Assembly: GCF_900167135.1 (NCBI RefSeq)
Contig: NZ_FUWZ01000003.1
Location: 372,001-436,000, forward strand
Source: Chitinophaga eiseniae
GTDB lineage: Bacteria; Bacteroidota; Bacteroidia; Chitinophagales; Chitinophagaceae
Reading direction: 5' to 3'
DNA: 64,000 nucleotides
Position numbers and translations under genes: made by a program. The first letter of the stretch is position 1; every line of letters begins with the position of its first letter. Under the pieces are notes generated by a model. That model saw only the letters and a program-made list of their open reading frames with translations. It did not search any database and was not told the origin of the DNA. Below are positions 9,006-16,555 of the stretch, piece after piece.

Positions 9006-10433
9006 TTAACGGCCATACTGATTGTCTGTCAGCCGCCATATGCCACGTGGGTTGCCGTCTTTAAGTTCATCGGGCAACAGCGCGTCGGGAAACTGCTGGA
9101 AGCATACGGGCCTTACCCAGCGCCGGATGGCGGCGGTACCTACGGAGGTGAAACGGGCATCGGTGGTAGCCGGGAACGGACCGCCATGTACCATGGCGGC
9201 ACATACTTCCACCCCGGTAGGCGCTCCGTTCAGGATGATACGGCCGGCGAGCGTAAGTTGTACATCGATCACCTCCCGCCACTGGCCAAGTTCTTCTTCG
9301 GTAGCCATCACGCTGGTGGTGAGCTGCCCTTTGAGGCCTTTGAGCACCGTCAGCAGCTCTGCTTTGTCTTTACAGGCGACCACGAGGGCATGTGGCCCGA
9401 ACACCTCTTCTTTCAGCGCCGGATTAGCCAGGATGGCGGCGCCGGAAGTAAGCGCCAGCGAAGGGCGCACCGCATTGGCGTCAAAATCCAGCACTGGTGC
9501 GGGTGACAGGCTGACTTCCTGGTTGGCCAGCATACGGGTGCGTCCTTCCAGGAAAGCGGTATGAATGCCGGGATGCAGCATCTTCTGGGGGGATGTTTTC
9601 TCCAGCGCCGCACCCAGCTGCTGCTGAAACGCGGTAAACGCGGGGCTTTCCAACCCTATCAGCAACCCGGGATTGGTGCAGAACTGTCCCGCTCCAAGGG
9701 TGATGGAGGCGGCAAACGTTTCTGCCAGCGCTGCGCCGCGCGTTTCCAGCGCCTGCGGCAGGAACACCACCGGATTGACGCTGCTCATTTCGGCAAAAAC
9801 AGGGATGGGCACTTCCCTTTCGGCCGCATAGGCGCAGAGAGCTTTACCGCCCTGCAACGAGCCGGTAAAGCCCACGCCTGTGGTATTGGGATGAATGACC
9901 AGCGCTTTGCCGGTATGGTAGTCACCCGTAACATGCTGCACGGTATGCGCCGGCATATCGCTTTGCACAATGGCAGCCTGTATGGCTTCAAACATCAGTT
10001 GAGAAGTACGCGGGTGTGCAGGGTGTGCTTTTACCACCACCGTAGCGCCGGCGGCCAGTGCGCTGGCGGTATCGCCGCCCGCCGTGGAGAAAGCAAAAGG
10101 GAAATTACTGGCGCCGAACACCACCACCGGCCCTACCGGCACCAGCATCCGGCGGATATTAGGCGTAGTGTCTATCACCGCTTCTACCCAGCTGCCCTCT
10201 TTTATCAGGTCGGCAAACTTCTGCAATTGCGTGGTGGTGCGCACGATCTCACCGTTCAGCCGGGCCATGGGCAGGTTCGTTTCCTCCCCTGCCGTTTTCA
10301 CCAGCCCCTCGCGGCGCGCCGTGATCTCCGCCCCGATGGCTTCGAGAAAAGCGGCGCGCTGTGCCGGCGGAATATTTTTATATTGTTCGTAGGCTGTGGC
10401 AGCCTGCTGCATAATCTGATCTATCTGCGTCAT
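9006..10433 (-). CDS. Aldehyde dehydrogenase, 2,5-dioxovalerate dehydrogenase type
   Basis: NADP-type aldehyde dehydrogenase of 475 aa, expected to oxidise 2,5-dioxopentanoate to 2-oxoglutarate as the last step of hydroxyproline breakdown. Visible motifs are VVVFGASNFPFAFS (substrate and cofactor entrance), GFTGSLQGGKAL, FAEMSSVNPV (general base Glu) and LGAGQFCTNPG with the catalytic Cys near residue 252. GQFCTNPG is the form seen in the dioxovalerate/alpha-ketoglutaric semialdehyde group. It lies between the DHDPS-type and epimerase genes on one strand with short gaps of 9 and 42 bases. Confidence 0.9.
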   Translation of the reverse strand: MTQIDQIMQQAATAYEQYKNIPPAQRAAFLEAIGAEITARREGLVKTAGEETNLPMARLNGEIVRTTTQLQKFADLIKEGSWVEAVIDTTPNIRRMLVPVGPVVVFGASNFPFAFSTAGGDTASALAAGATVVVKAHPAHPRTSQLMFEAIQAAIVQSDMPAHTVQHVTGDYHTGKALVIHPNTTGVGFTGSLQGGKALCAYAAEREVPIPVFAEMSSVNPVVFLPQALETRGAALAETFAASITLGAGQFCTNPGLLIGLESPAFTAFQQQLGAALEKTSPQKMLHPGIHTAFLEGRTRMLANQEVSLSPAPVLDFDANAVRPSLALTSGAAILANPALKEEVFGPHALVVACKDKAELLTVLKGLKGQLTTSVMATEEELGQWREVIDVQLTLAGRIILNGAPTGVEVCAAMVHGGPFPATTDARFTSVGTAAIRRWVRPVCFQQFPDALLPDELKDGNPRGIWRLTDNQYGR

Positions 10434-10442
10434 AAGGGAGAA

Positions 10443-11357
10443 TTATAAAGAAAGATAATCCGGTAATACGGGACGGTTGGCCACTGCGGTACGGATTACC
10501 TGCAGCACGCTTTCCCTTTCCGCTCCTTCGAGCGTCAGGCGTGGCGCCCGCACATACTCGCTGCCCAGTCCCACTTCCGCCTCGGCCAGCTTGATAAACT
10601 GCACCAGCTTGGGATACAGGTCCAGCTCCAGCAACGGCAGGAACCAACGGTAGATCTCCACCGCCTCTTTTATGCGGCCGGCTTTGACTAACCGGTAAAC
10701 AGCTACCGTCTCCGCAGGAAAAGCATCTACCAGTCCACCTACCCAGCCATGAGCGCCCAGCACCATTTCTTCCAGTGCTAACGTATCAAGGCCGCATAAT
10801 ATTTTAAACCGGTCGCCAAAACGGTTGATCATGCGGGTGACGTTGGACACGTCGCGGGTAGATTCTTTCACCGCCTGGATATTAGGCAGCTCCTGCAGCT
10901 GATCGAAGATATTCAGTGTCACCTCTATCTTATAATCCACCGGGTTATTATATACCATCACCGGCAGGTCTGTGGAAGCGGCCACTGTTTTAAACCAGGC
11001 TGCTGTTTCGCGCTCGTCGCTTTTATAGCGCATGGGAGGCAGCAGCATGATACCGGCAGCACCCCATTTCTTCACCAGCGCCGCCTGTTGTACGGCGTCA
11101 CGGGTGGCGCCTTCCGCAATATTCACTACCACCGGTATTTTACCGGCTACTTTCTCTACGGTAAACTTCGTCAGGGTTTCTTTTTCAGCGGTTGTCAGCG
11201 TGCTGGCTTCTCCAAGGGAGCCACCCAGGATAATGCCATCAATACCCGCCGCCAGCTGCGCCTGCAGGTTTTTCTCAAACAAAGGCAGGTCCAGTTCGTC
11301 GGCTGCAGTGAATTTGGTAGTGATGGCGGGAAATACGCCTTTCCATTCGATAGACAT
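10443..11357 (-). CDS. DHDPS/NAL family deaminase (1-pyrroline-4-hydroxy-2-carboxylate deaminase candidate)
   Basis: TIM-barrel class I aldolase-like enzyme of 304 aa. In hydroxyproline operons this family deaminates 1-pyrroline-4-hydroxy-2-carboxylate to 2,5-dioxopentanoate. The Schiff-base lysine is in QAVKEST (about residue 163) and the partner tyrosine in MVYNNPVDY. The start MSIEWKGVFPAITTKF aligns with the family, so 11357 is preferred over an in-frame codon 36 bases upstream. It is the first gene of the operon after the divergent promoter. From sequence alone a dihydrodipicolinate synthase-like role could not be excluded. Confidence 0.88.
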   Translation of the reverse strand: MSIEWKGVFPAITTKFTAADELDLPLFEKNLQAQLAAGIDGIILGGSLGEASTLTTAEKETLTKFTVEKVAGKIPVVVNIAEGATRDAVQQAALVKKWGAAGIMLLPPMRYKSDERETAAWFKTVAASTDLPVMVYNNPVDYKIEVTLNIFDQLQELPNIQAVKESTRDVSNVTRMINRFGDRFKILCGLDTLALEEMVLGAHGWVGGLVDAFPAETVAVYRLVKAGRIKEAVEIYRWFLPLLELDLYPKLVQFIKLAEAEVGLGSEYVRAPRLTLEGAERESVLQVIRTAVANRPVLPDYLSL

Positions 11358-11458
11358 GATGTTTTCTTTTTTCCTCAAAAATATCCCGGACACCCGCAGT
11401 TGGCTTTCCCGATTGTAATCAATTATAGCCTGATATTAACCAGTTTTGAAAAAAACAG

Positions 11459-11510
11459 GGTTACCTTACCGTTTTTTAACCAGTTCACTCAACTCAAGGT
11501 TACAATACGG
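11459..11510. promoter_or_regulatory. Candidate AraC-type direct-repeat operator
   Basis: The 200-bp divergent region between the hydroxyproline operon and its AraC gene holds GGTTACCTTACCG at 11459 and GGTTACAATACGG at 11498. The two repeats share GGTTAC-N2-TAC and start 39 bp apart. AraC-family proteins often bind such direct repeats. The assignment is inference from position. Confidence 0.35.
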
Positions 11511-11557
11511 TTAATATTCGTAATATTGACCCAATTCAACATCAACCCGGCAATGAT

Positions 11558-12454
11558 ATGAAAGTCTTACAGTTTACCGTACCTGTACCCCTCGATAAAA
11601 CCATCATCGTACAAAGAGACGTGCTGCCCTACTTTTATCCGCACCTGCACCGGCACCAGGAAGTGCAGCTTACCTGGATACAACAGGGAGAAGGTACCCT
11701 CGTGGCGGATAATAATATGCATGCTTTCCGGCCCAGCGATATCTTCTGGCTGGGCGCCAACCAGCCGCATATCTTTAAAAGCGATCCGTCCTATTTTGCC
11801 CCGAGAAGCCGCAAAAAAATCATGGCGCTGGTCATCTTCTTTAACCCCGACGGTAACCTGTCCGCGCTGTTCAACCTGCCGGAAATGAAACCGCTGAAAA
11901 ACTTCGTACAACAGCAGCAATGCGGGTTCAAAGTCCCGGCCCTGCAAACGCCGGACATCTCCGCACAAATGCTCCGCATCGCCAACAGCAACGGTCCCGA
12001 GCAACTAATGCACTTCGTGGAACTGCTCCGCCTACTGTCCGGATGCCCGGATATTAGCCCGCTGGCAGCTGTCAACAAAAAGGTTACCGTCAGCGACCAT
12101 GACGGTATCCGCATCGGGAATATCTACAACTATATTATGCACAACTATGAACACCCCATCACACTGGAAGATGCGGCCAGCCAGGTACACATGACACCGC
12201 ACGCTTTCTGCCGCTTCTTTAAAAAACATACCCTGCATACCTTCGTTTCGTTTCTCAACGAAGTACGCATCAACGAAGCCTGCAAAAAACTAACCGACGG
12301 TAATTATGATAATATTGCTACCGTAGCCTACACCAGTGGGTTTAACAGCATCACCAATTTCAACCGGGTGTTTAAATCCGTTACCGGTAAGTCGCCCAGC
12401 GAATACCTCAACAGCTATTTCCAGCATGTGGAGAAAACAGGGCAGCAGCAATGA
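11558..12454 (+). CDS. AraC family transcriptional regulator of the hydroxyproline operon
   Basis: One-component regulator of 298 aa. The N-terminal cupin-like sensor has YFYPHLHRHQEVQLTWI and GANQPHIFKS. The C-terminal double helix-turn-helix starts at TLEDAASQVHMTPHAFCRFF (about residue 203) and ends VAYTSGFNSITNFNRVFKSV. It is transcribed away from the hydroxyproline operon, which suggests that it senses hydroxyproline or a pathway intermediate and controls the shared intergenic region. Confidence 0.88.
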   Translation: MKVLQFTVPVPLDKTIIVQRDVLPYFYPHLHRHQEVQLTWIQQGEGTLVADNNMHAFRPSDIFWLGANQPHIFKSDPSYFAPRSRKKIMALVIFFNPDGNLSALFNLPEMKPLKNFVQQQQCGFKVPALQTPDISAQMLRIANSNGPEQLMHFVELLRLLSGCPDISPLAAVNKKVTVSDHDGIRIGNIYNYIMHNYEHPITLEDAASQVHMTPHAFCRFFKKHTLHTFVSFLNEVRINEACKKLTDGNYDNIATVAYTSGFNSITNFNRVFKSVTGKSPSEYLNSYFQHVEKTGQQQ

Positions 12455-12469
12455 TATATGAAAACAAAA

Positions 12470-12499
12470 GTGCCGCCCTTTAAAAGTAAAAGGCGGCAC
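12470..12499. terminator. Hairpin terminator between AraC and hsp20
   Basis: GTGCCGCC at 12470-12477 pairs with GGCGGCAC at 12492-12499, extended by a T/A-rich stem with one mismatch. On the minus strand it lies about 38 bases after the hsp20 stop and runs into CTTTTGTTTT, so it mainly serves hsp20. In the plus direction there is no clear T tract. Confidence 0.7.
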
Positions 12500-12537
12500 G
12501 CTGTTCATGTTTCGTGTATCCGTTATAGTAAGGTGGG

Positions 12538-12978
12538 TCACTTCACAGGTATTTCCTGGTTCCTACCGTTCTTCTTAGCATCTTCACTCTTTGGCAATTT
12601 GATTTTCAGTACGCCATCATCGTATTGCGCTTCGATCTTGTCTTTGCTAACGCCTTCCGGCAGATGGAAGCTCCGGGAGAAACTACTGTAGTTGTATTCC
12701 TGCCGGCTGTATTTATCATGCTTCTCCTCTTTCTGACTTTCCGATTCCGCACTGATGGTCAGCATCCCGCCTTCCAGCTCAATTTTAAAATCCGATTTCT
12801 TCAGTCCCGGCGCAGCCATAGACAGTTTGTAACTGTCCTTATCTTCTGTGACGTTGACAGCGGGTACGGTCAGCGCATGCACCCCGTAAAAATCGCTCGC
12901 CCAATCTTTCCAGGGGCGGAAAAAATCGTCAAATACAGATGGTAATCCTGTACGTTTGGTTAATGTTTGTGTGGCCAT
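12538..12978 (-). CDS. Hsp20/alpha-crystallin small heat shock protein
   Basis: ATP-independent cytoplasmic holdase chaperone of 146 aa, a normal length for the family. The alpha-crystallin domain covers about residues 38-132 (VNVTEDKDSYKLSMAAPGLK to the conserved GVLKIKLPK). A short N-terminal arm has FFRPWKDWASDFYG. An AGGAGG lies 5 bases upstream of the ATG (AGGAGGTACTT before the start), unusually strong for this window. Its promoter region carries two of the TGA-N6-TCA palindromes described at 13032, which suggests stress control with the neighbouring genes. Confidence 0.92.
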   Translation of the reverse strand: MATQTLTKRTGLPSVFDDFFRPWKDWASDFYGVHALTVPAVNVTEDKDSYKLSMAAPGLKKSDFKIELEGGMLTISAESESQKEEKHDKYSRQEYNYSSFSRSFHLPEGVSKDKIEAQYDDGVLKIKLPKSEDAKKNGRNQEIPVK

Positions 12979-13031
12979 AAGTACCTCCTTTTTTTTAGAT
13001 CAAACTTACAGTAAGTCATACAGAAGAAAAA

Positions 13032-13065
13032 TGAGATCTGTCAGTATACGGGCTGATTTAAATCA
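13032..13065. promoter_or_regulatory. Tandem CRP/FNR-type operator, hsp20 / 13158
   Basis: Two palindromes of the form TGA-N6-TCA: TGAGATCTGTCA at 13032-13043 and TGATTTAAATCA at 13054-13065. Their starts are exactly 22 bp apart. The second is close to the FNR consensus TTGAT-N4-ATCAA. They lie between two divergent genes. The same arrangement recurs at 16420, 22075 and 25270. Confidence 0.75.
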
Positions 13066-13157
13066 ACCATAACCTGCCTCTGCAATTATAACATTCCGCC
13101 TTCCTTGCCTGTTAATACCATACAACAATTTTTCTTTACACACAAACCTATAACCCC

Positions 13158-13589
13158 ATGACACTTTTTCAATTGTTTGTTCTGCTCCCGCTGATATGGA
13201 TGGCCAACCCGTTACAGGTCCGGCAGGAAAGCGAGGCAGCGGCAGCTGTCCGGCACATCAAGGAAAACACACGTACCGGCCTCGACTCTCTCGACAGGGT
13301 ACAGGACCAAATGGAAAACGACGCCGCCCGCCTCAGCAAGGAGACGATAGCCTATTACCGGAAAGAAAAAGCTGCCATTCAAAAACAGGAGACCAGGCTA
13401 CGGCGAAAAGTAAAGGAGGAAACCAAAGTAGCGGATGATAAATGGGAAACCTTCAAATCCTCTGTAGAAAAAGACTTCCGTGCTCTGCAACAACGGGTGG
13501 ACGCCCTGAAAGAAAAGATAAAAAAACAACTGCCGCAGGAAGAACCTCCTGCAGAAAGTGACCATCCGCCTACTACCCTGCTCACATGA
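13158..13589 (+). CDS. Coiled-coil protein of unknown function
   Basis: No family is recognised. The 143-aa protein begins with a short hydrophobic segment (MTLFQLFVLLPLIWM) that may be a signal or membrane anchor. It is followed by a highly charged helical stretch from about residue 23 to 126, rich in Lys, Glu and Gln, with heptad-like spacing that suggests a coiled coil. The tail is proline- and acid-rich. It diverges from hsp20 across a tandem palindrome operator and overlaps the convergent alcohol dehydrogenase by 8 bases. An envelope stress role is only a guess from the context. Confidence 0.6.
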   Translation: MTLFQLFVLLPLIWMANPLQVRQESEAAAAVRHIKENTRTGLDSLDRVQDQMENDAARLSKETIAYYRKEKAAIQKQETRLRRKVKEETKVADDKWETFKSSVEKDFRALQQRVDALKEKIKKQLPQEEPPAESDHPPTTLLT

Positions 13590-14592
13590 CCAATACGGCG
13601 GCCCCTTTTATCTCCCCTTTCCGCAACGCCTGCAGCGCTTCATTGGCCTGTTCCAGCGGATAGGTTTGTACCATGGCCGACACCGGCACATGTTGAATCG
13701 TATCCATCAGCAACAAGCCGTCTTTGCGGGTAAGATTGGCAACGGAGCGGACCGAACGCTCTTCCCACAACAGACGGTAGGGAAACCCCGGAATATCGCT
13801 CATGTGAATACCGCCACATATGACCACGCCACCCCTGTCTACCTGTGCCAGCGCCTGCGGTACCAGGGAGCCATCGGGAGCAAAAATAATAGCGGCATCC
13901 AGCAACACCGGCGGCGGGTCCAGCGAGCTACCGGCCCATGTGGCGCCCATTTTCAGCGCAAAACTTTCGCCCGCTTTATCATCAGGACGCGTGAAGGCAT
14001 AGACGGATTTATAATGATACCGCGCTATCTGAACAAGTATATGCGCAGCAGCGCCAAAACCATACAGCCCGATATGTTGTGCCTGTTCCGGTACCATGCG
14101 CCAGGAACGATACCCGATGAGGCCGGCGCACATCAGCGGCGCCCCTCCGGGATGCGCGTAGGGCGCCGGCACAGGCAGACAGTAGTCCGCGAGCGCCACC
14201 ATGTAATCTGCATAACCACCAGGAACACTGTAGCCGGTAAAAAGCGCATGTTCACACAAGTTCTCCTGACCGAGTGAACAATATTTGCAATGCCCACAGG
14301 TATATGCCAGCCAGGGCACGCCCACTTTTTCTCCTGCCGCCAGGGTGGTTACTCCCTCTCCAACGGCAGCCACTTCACCGATAATCTCATGTCCCGGGAT
14401 CAACGGTAAAACCGGCGACGGCAGCTCTCCATCAACAATATGCAGGTCTGTTCTGCATACGCCGCAGGCGATTACCTTAATTAATACCTCTCCCACTCCG
14501 GGCACAGGCACCGGCACTGTTTGCAGCATCAGCGGCTGCCCTTTCTTTTCCATCACCATGGCACGCATGGTGGAAGGTATACTGTTCATCAT
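13582..14592 (-). CDS. Zinc-dependent alcohol dehydrogenase (MDR family)
   Basis: Medium-chain dehydrogenase of 336 aa. Catalytic zinc ligands lie in ACGVCRTDLH and PGHEIIGEV. The structural zinc cluster is CGHCKYCSLGQENLC at about residues 96-110. The cofactor fold has GLYGFGAAAHILVQIA. It belongs to the AdhA-like group often induced under low oxygen or stress. It is the last gene of a three-gene minus-strand operon, 9 bases after the deacetylase stop. The start could be either of two adjacent ATGs. The natural substrate is unknown. Confidence 0.88.
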   Translation of the reverse strand: MMNSIPSTMRAMVMEKKGQPLMLQTVPVPVPGVGEVLIKVIACGVCRTDLHIVDGELPSPVLPLIPGHEIIGEVAAVGEGVTTLAAGEKVGVPWLAYTCGHCKYCSLGQENLCEHALFTGYSVPGGYADYMVALADYCLPVPAPYAHPGGAPLMCAGLIGYRSWRMVPEQAQHIGLYGFGAAAHILVQIARYHYKSVYAFTRPDDKAGESFALKMGATWAGSSLDPPPVLLDAAIIFAPDGSLVPQALAQVDRGGVVICGGIHMSDIPGFPYRLLWEERSVRSVANLTRKDGLLLMDTIQHVPVSAMVQTYPLEQANEALQALRKGEIKGAAVLVM

Positions 14593-14601
14593 ACCAATAT
14601 T

Positions 14602-15321
14602 TCAGGGTGTTACATATCTGCTTATTTTACGTAGTAGTTGCGTGCCGGACCAGCGGCCGTCCACCAGCATACGGCGCAGGGTATACAGTTCCTTTCCTTC
14701 TGCCGGCTGCCGGTTGAGCTGAAATGCCGCTTTATAACCGGCCAGTTTTACCTGCCTAATAATGCTGTCATTATACGCTCCAAAAGGATAAGCGATATAC
14801 CGTACCGGCCGTCCGGTGATTTTTTCCAACTGCTGCCGCGGCAAGAGCAGCTCTTTGTCCCAGTCGTGGTAGCCGTCAGGACGGGGATGGTCCCAGGTAT
14901 GGCTCTCCACCGCATGTCCATTCTCTGACAACGCTTTTATTTGAGCAACAGAAAGGTAGTGCGGTTTGTTCACGGTGACTGTCATTACAAAAAACACGCC
15001 TTTAAAATGGTAACGTTGCAGCAAGGGTGCTGCTATTGAGTAATGTCCATCATGGGAGTCGTCGAAGGTGATCATAAAGGCGCGTGCAGGGAATGGCTTA
15101 TGCTGTTGCAGTAATGCCACCATCTCATCCGGCAGAATGGTATGATAACCGCTGTCGGCAAGTGTTTTCAGCTGCAGTTCAAACTGACGGCTGTCGATAT
15201 GCAACAGGTCATTCTGATGTTGTCCCGGGGTGGTGATGTTATGGTAGCACAATACAGGCAGCTGCTGTGCGGCAGTGGCGAGGGACAGGCAACAGCCCAA
15301 GAGAACGAGGAACATTTTCAT
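14602..15321 (-). CDS. Polysaccharide deacetylase family protein (NodB fold)
   Basis: Exported carbohydrate esterase 4-like protein of 239 aa. A signal peptide ends near ATAAQ (residue 19). NodB motifs are FMITFDDSHDGHY (motif 1, Asp pair) and AVESHTWDHPRPDGY (motif 2, metal-binding H-x3-H). The C-terminal YIAYPFGAYND is also typical. Possible substrates are cell-wall or surface glycans; the sequence does not say which. It starts 2 bases after the stop of the preceding unknown gene, so the two are tightly coupled. Confidence 0.85.
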   Translation of the reverse strand: MKMFLVLLGCCLSLATAAQQLPVLCYHNITTPGQHQNDLLHIDSRQFELQLKTLADSGYHTILPDEMVALLQQHKPFPARAFMITFDDSHDGHYSIAAPLLQRYHFKGVFFVMTVTVNKPHYLSVAQIKALSENGHAVESHTWDHPRPDGYHDWDKELLLPRQQLEKITGRPVRYIAYPFGAYNDSIIRQVKLAGYKAAFQLNRQPAEGKELYTLRRMLVDGRWSGTQLLRKISRYVTP

Positions 15322-15323
15322 AA

Positions 15324-16370
15324 CTATTGATATTGAATGTAAATCGGACGGGGAAACAGGGCCAGCACTTCATCCGGCCCCATCAGGCGGCCGCCGGTAG
15401 CGACATCTACCTGGTAAAACAGTTTAAAACCGGTGAATTGCACCGGTTGCCGGGCAATCCAGCTTCTGTAGGTATCTTTCTTTTTAGCCACGCCGCCAAA
15501 ACCATCCATGTCCATCACGATCTGTACTTCCGGTCGCAGGCGGATATCCCTGTAGTTTGTCACCATCCCCTGTGTAAAACGATGTACCACCAGTATTTTA
15601 GGTGGCAGCCCATGCCGTTTCACCAGTCCTGCCAGCCAGCTACCGGCGTAATTGATGTCTTCCGCATCCAGGGTGCCGATCACAGAACAAGGCACTTGCC
15701 CTCCTTTCATGGAATATTCCGGATCTATGCCCAGGTGCACTTCCGGCCGCGCCAGGTATTTTTCCAGTTGTGGCAGCTCCTCCTGTAATGTACTGTGACC
15801 GGGTTGTATATCCAGGAAGACCAGTGCGTGTGCCTGCGCTGCCAGTTCCAACACTTTCTCAATAGCTGCTTCCGGCATACGGAGCCTGTATTTGCCGTCT
15901 TTACCGGGGTTACGCTGTGCCGTTACTGCGATATAATGAAAGGCGGGTAATACCGGTGTTGATGAATCTGCCGCCCTCCACATAGCAGCCGTGGCGGCCA
16001 GCCGCGCCAGCATGGAATCTACAGGGACGCTCCCCAGCACACCCAGTTTAGGCGTGTAAAAATTTCCGTAGTAAGCTACAATACGATGAAACGGCAATAA
16101 CGCCCCGGGGGCAGGATAATCCCGCTGGTATGGCCAGGCAATAACGGCAGAGTCGTGCAGCAGCTGCAGCATCTTTTGCCGGTAAGCCAGGGTATCGGTG
16201 ACAATACCCGCCGGCGCCGGCCGGCGAACATCCACAGCTTTTTCCGGAAAAGCAGCCTGACCATAAGTCTCCGGATGATTGACCCCGTGATCGCGGGACG
16301 GCGACCACACTATCCATACCAGCAATATCGCCACCACTACTTCCAACGCCAGCTTTCCTATGTACTTCAT
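15324..16370 (-). CDS. Membrane-anchored protein of unknown function, probable TIM barrel
   Basis: A 348-aa protein with one N-terminal membrane segment (ALEVVVAILLVWIVW). The rest looks like an extracytoplasmic TIM barrel: RIVAYYGNFYTPKLGVLG, LPAFHYIAVTAQRNPG, ALVFLDIQPGHSTLQEELP and VHLGIDPEYSMKGG are spaced like strand ends of a glycosidase-type barrel. The same motif series occurs in uncharacterised actinobacterial cell-wall-associated proteins, as far as I recall. It is the first gene of an operon with a polysaccharide deacetylase and an alcohol dehydrogenase and lies beside a three-palindrome operator. The DPE motif may be catalytic. Confidence 0.6.
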   Translation of the reverse strand: MKYIGKLALEVVVAILLVWIVWSPSRDHGVNHPETYGQAAFPEKAVDVRRPAPAGIVTDTLAYRQKMLQLLHDSAVIAWPYQRDYPAPGALLPFHRIVAYYGNFYTPKLGVLGSVPVDSMLARLAATAAMWRAADSSTPVLPAFHYIAVTAQRNPGKDGKYRLRMPEAAIEKVLELAAQAHALVFLDIQPGHSTLQEELPQLEKYLARPEVHLGIDPEYSMKGGQVPCSVIGTLDAEDINYAGSWLAGLVKRHGLPPKILVVHRFTQGMVTNYRDIRLRPEVQIVMDMDGFGGVAKKKDTYRSWIARQPVQFTGFKLFYQVDVATGGRLMGPDEVLALFPRPIYIQYQ

Positions 16371-16419
16371 CTCCTGGTTTTTATTATCCGAAACTACCTG
16401 GTTTCCCCGACCGTCCCAA

Positions 16420-16479
16420 TGACACTACTCATCATAAATACTGACAGTGATCAGCTACAGGTTATCCTGATCATAATCA
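16420..16479. promoter_or_regulatory. CRP/FNR-type operator cluster, 16370 operon / polX
   Basis: Three TGA-N6-TCA palindromes lie between the divergent genes: TGACACTACTCA at 16420-16431, TGACAGTGATCA at 16442-16453 and TGATCATAATCA at 16468-16479. The first two start 22 bp apart, the same distance as at the other three regions; the third is 26 bp further on. Confidence 0.75.
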
Positions 16480-16555
16480 CCTTTGCGGGTAATACCCGTC
16501 ATATAATGCCATTCCCAATCCTCCTAATTTAGTAGTGATTAAAACCGGACTACAT

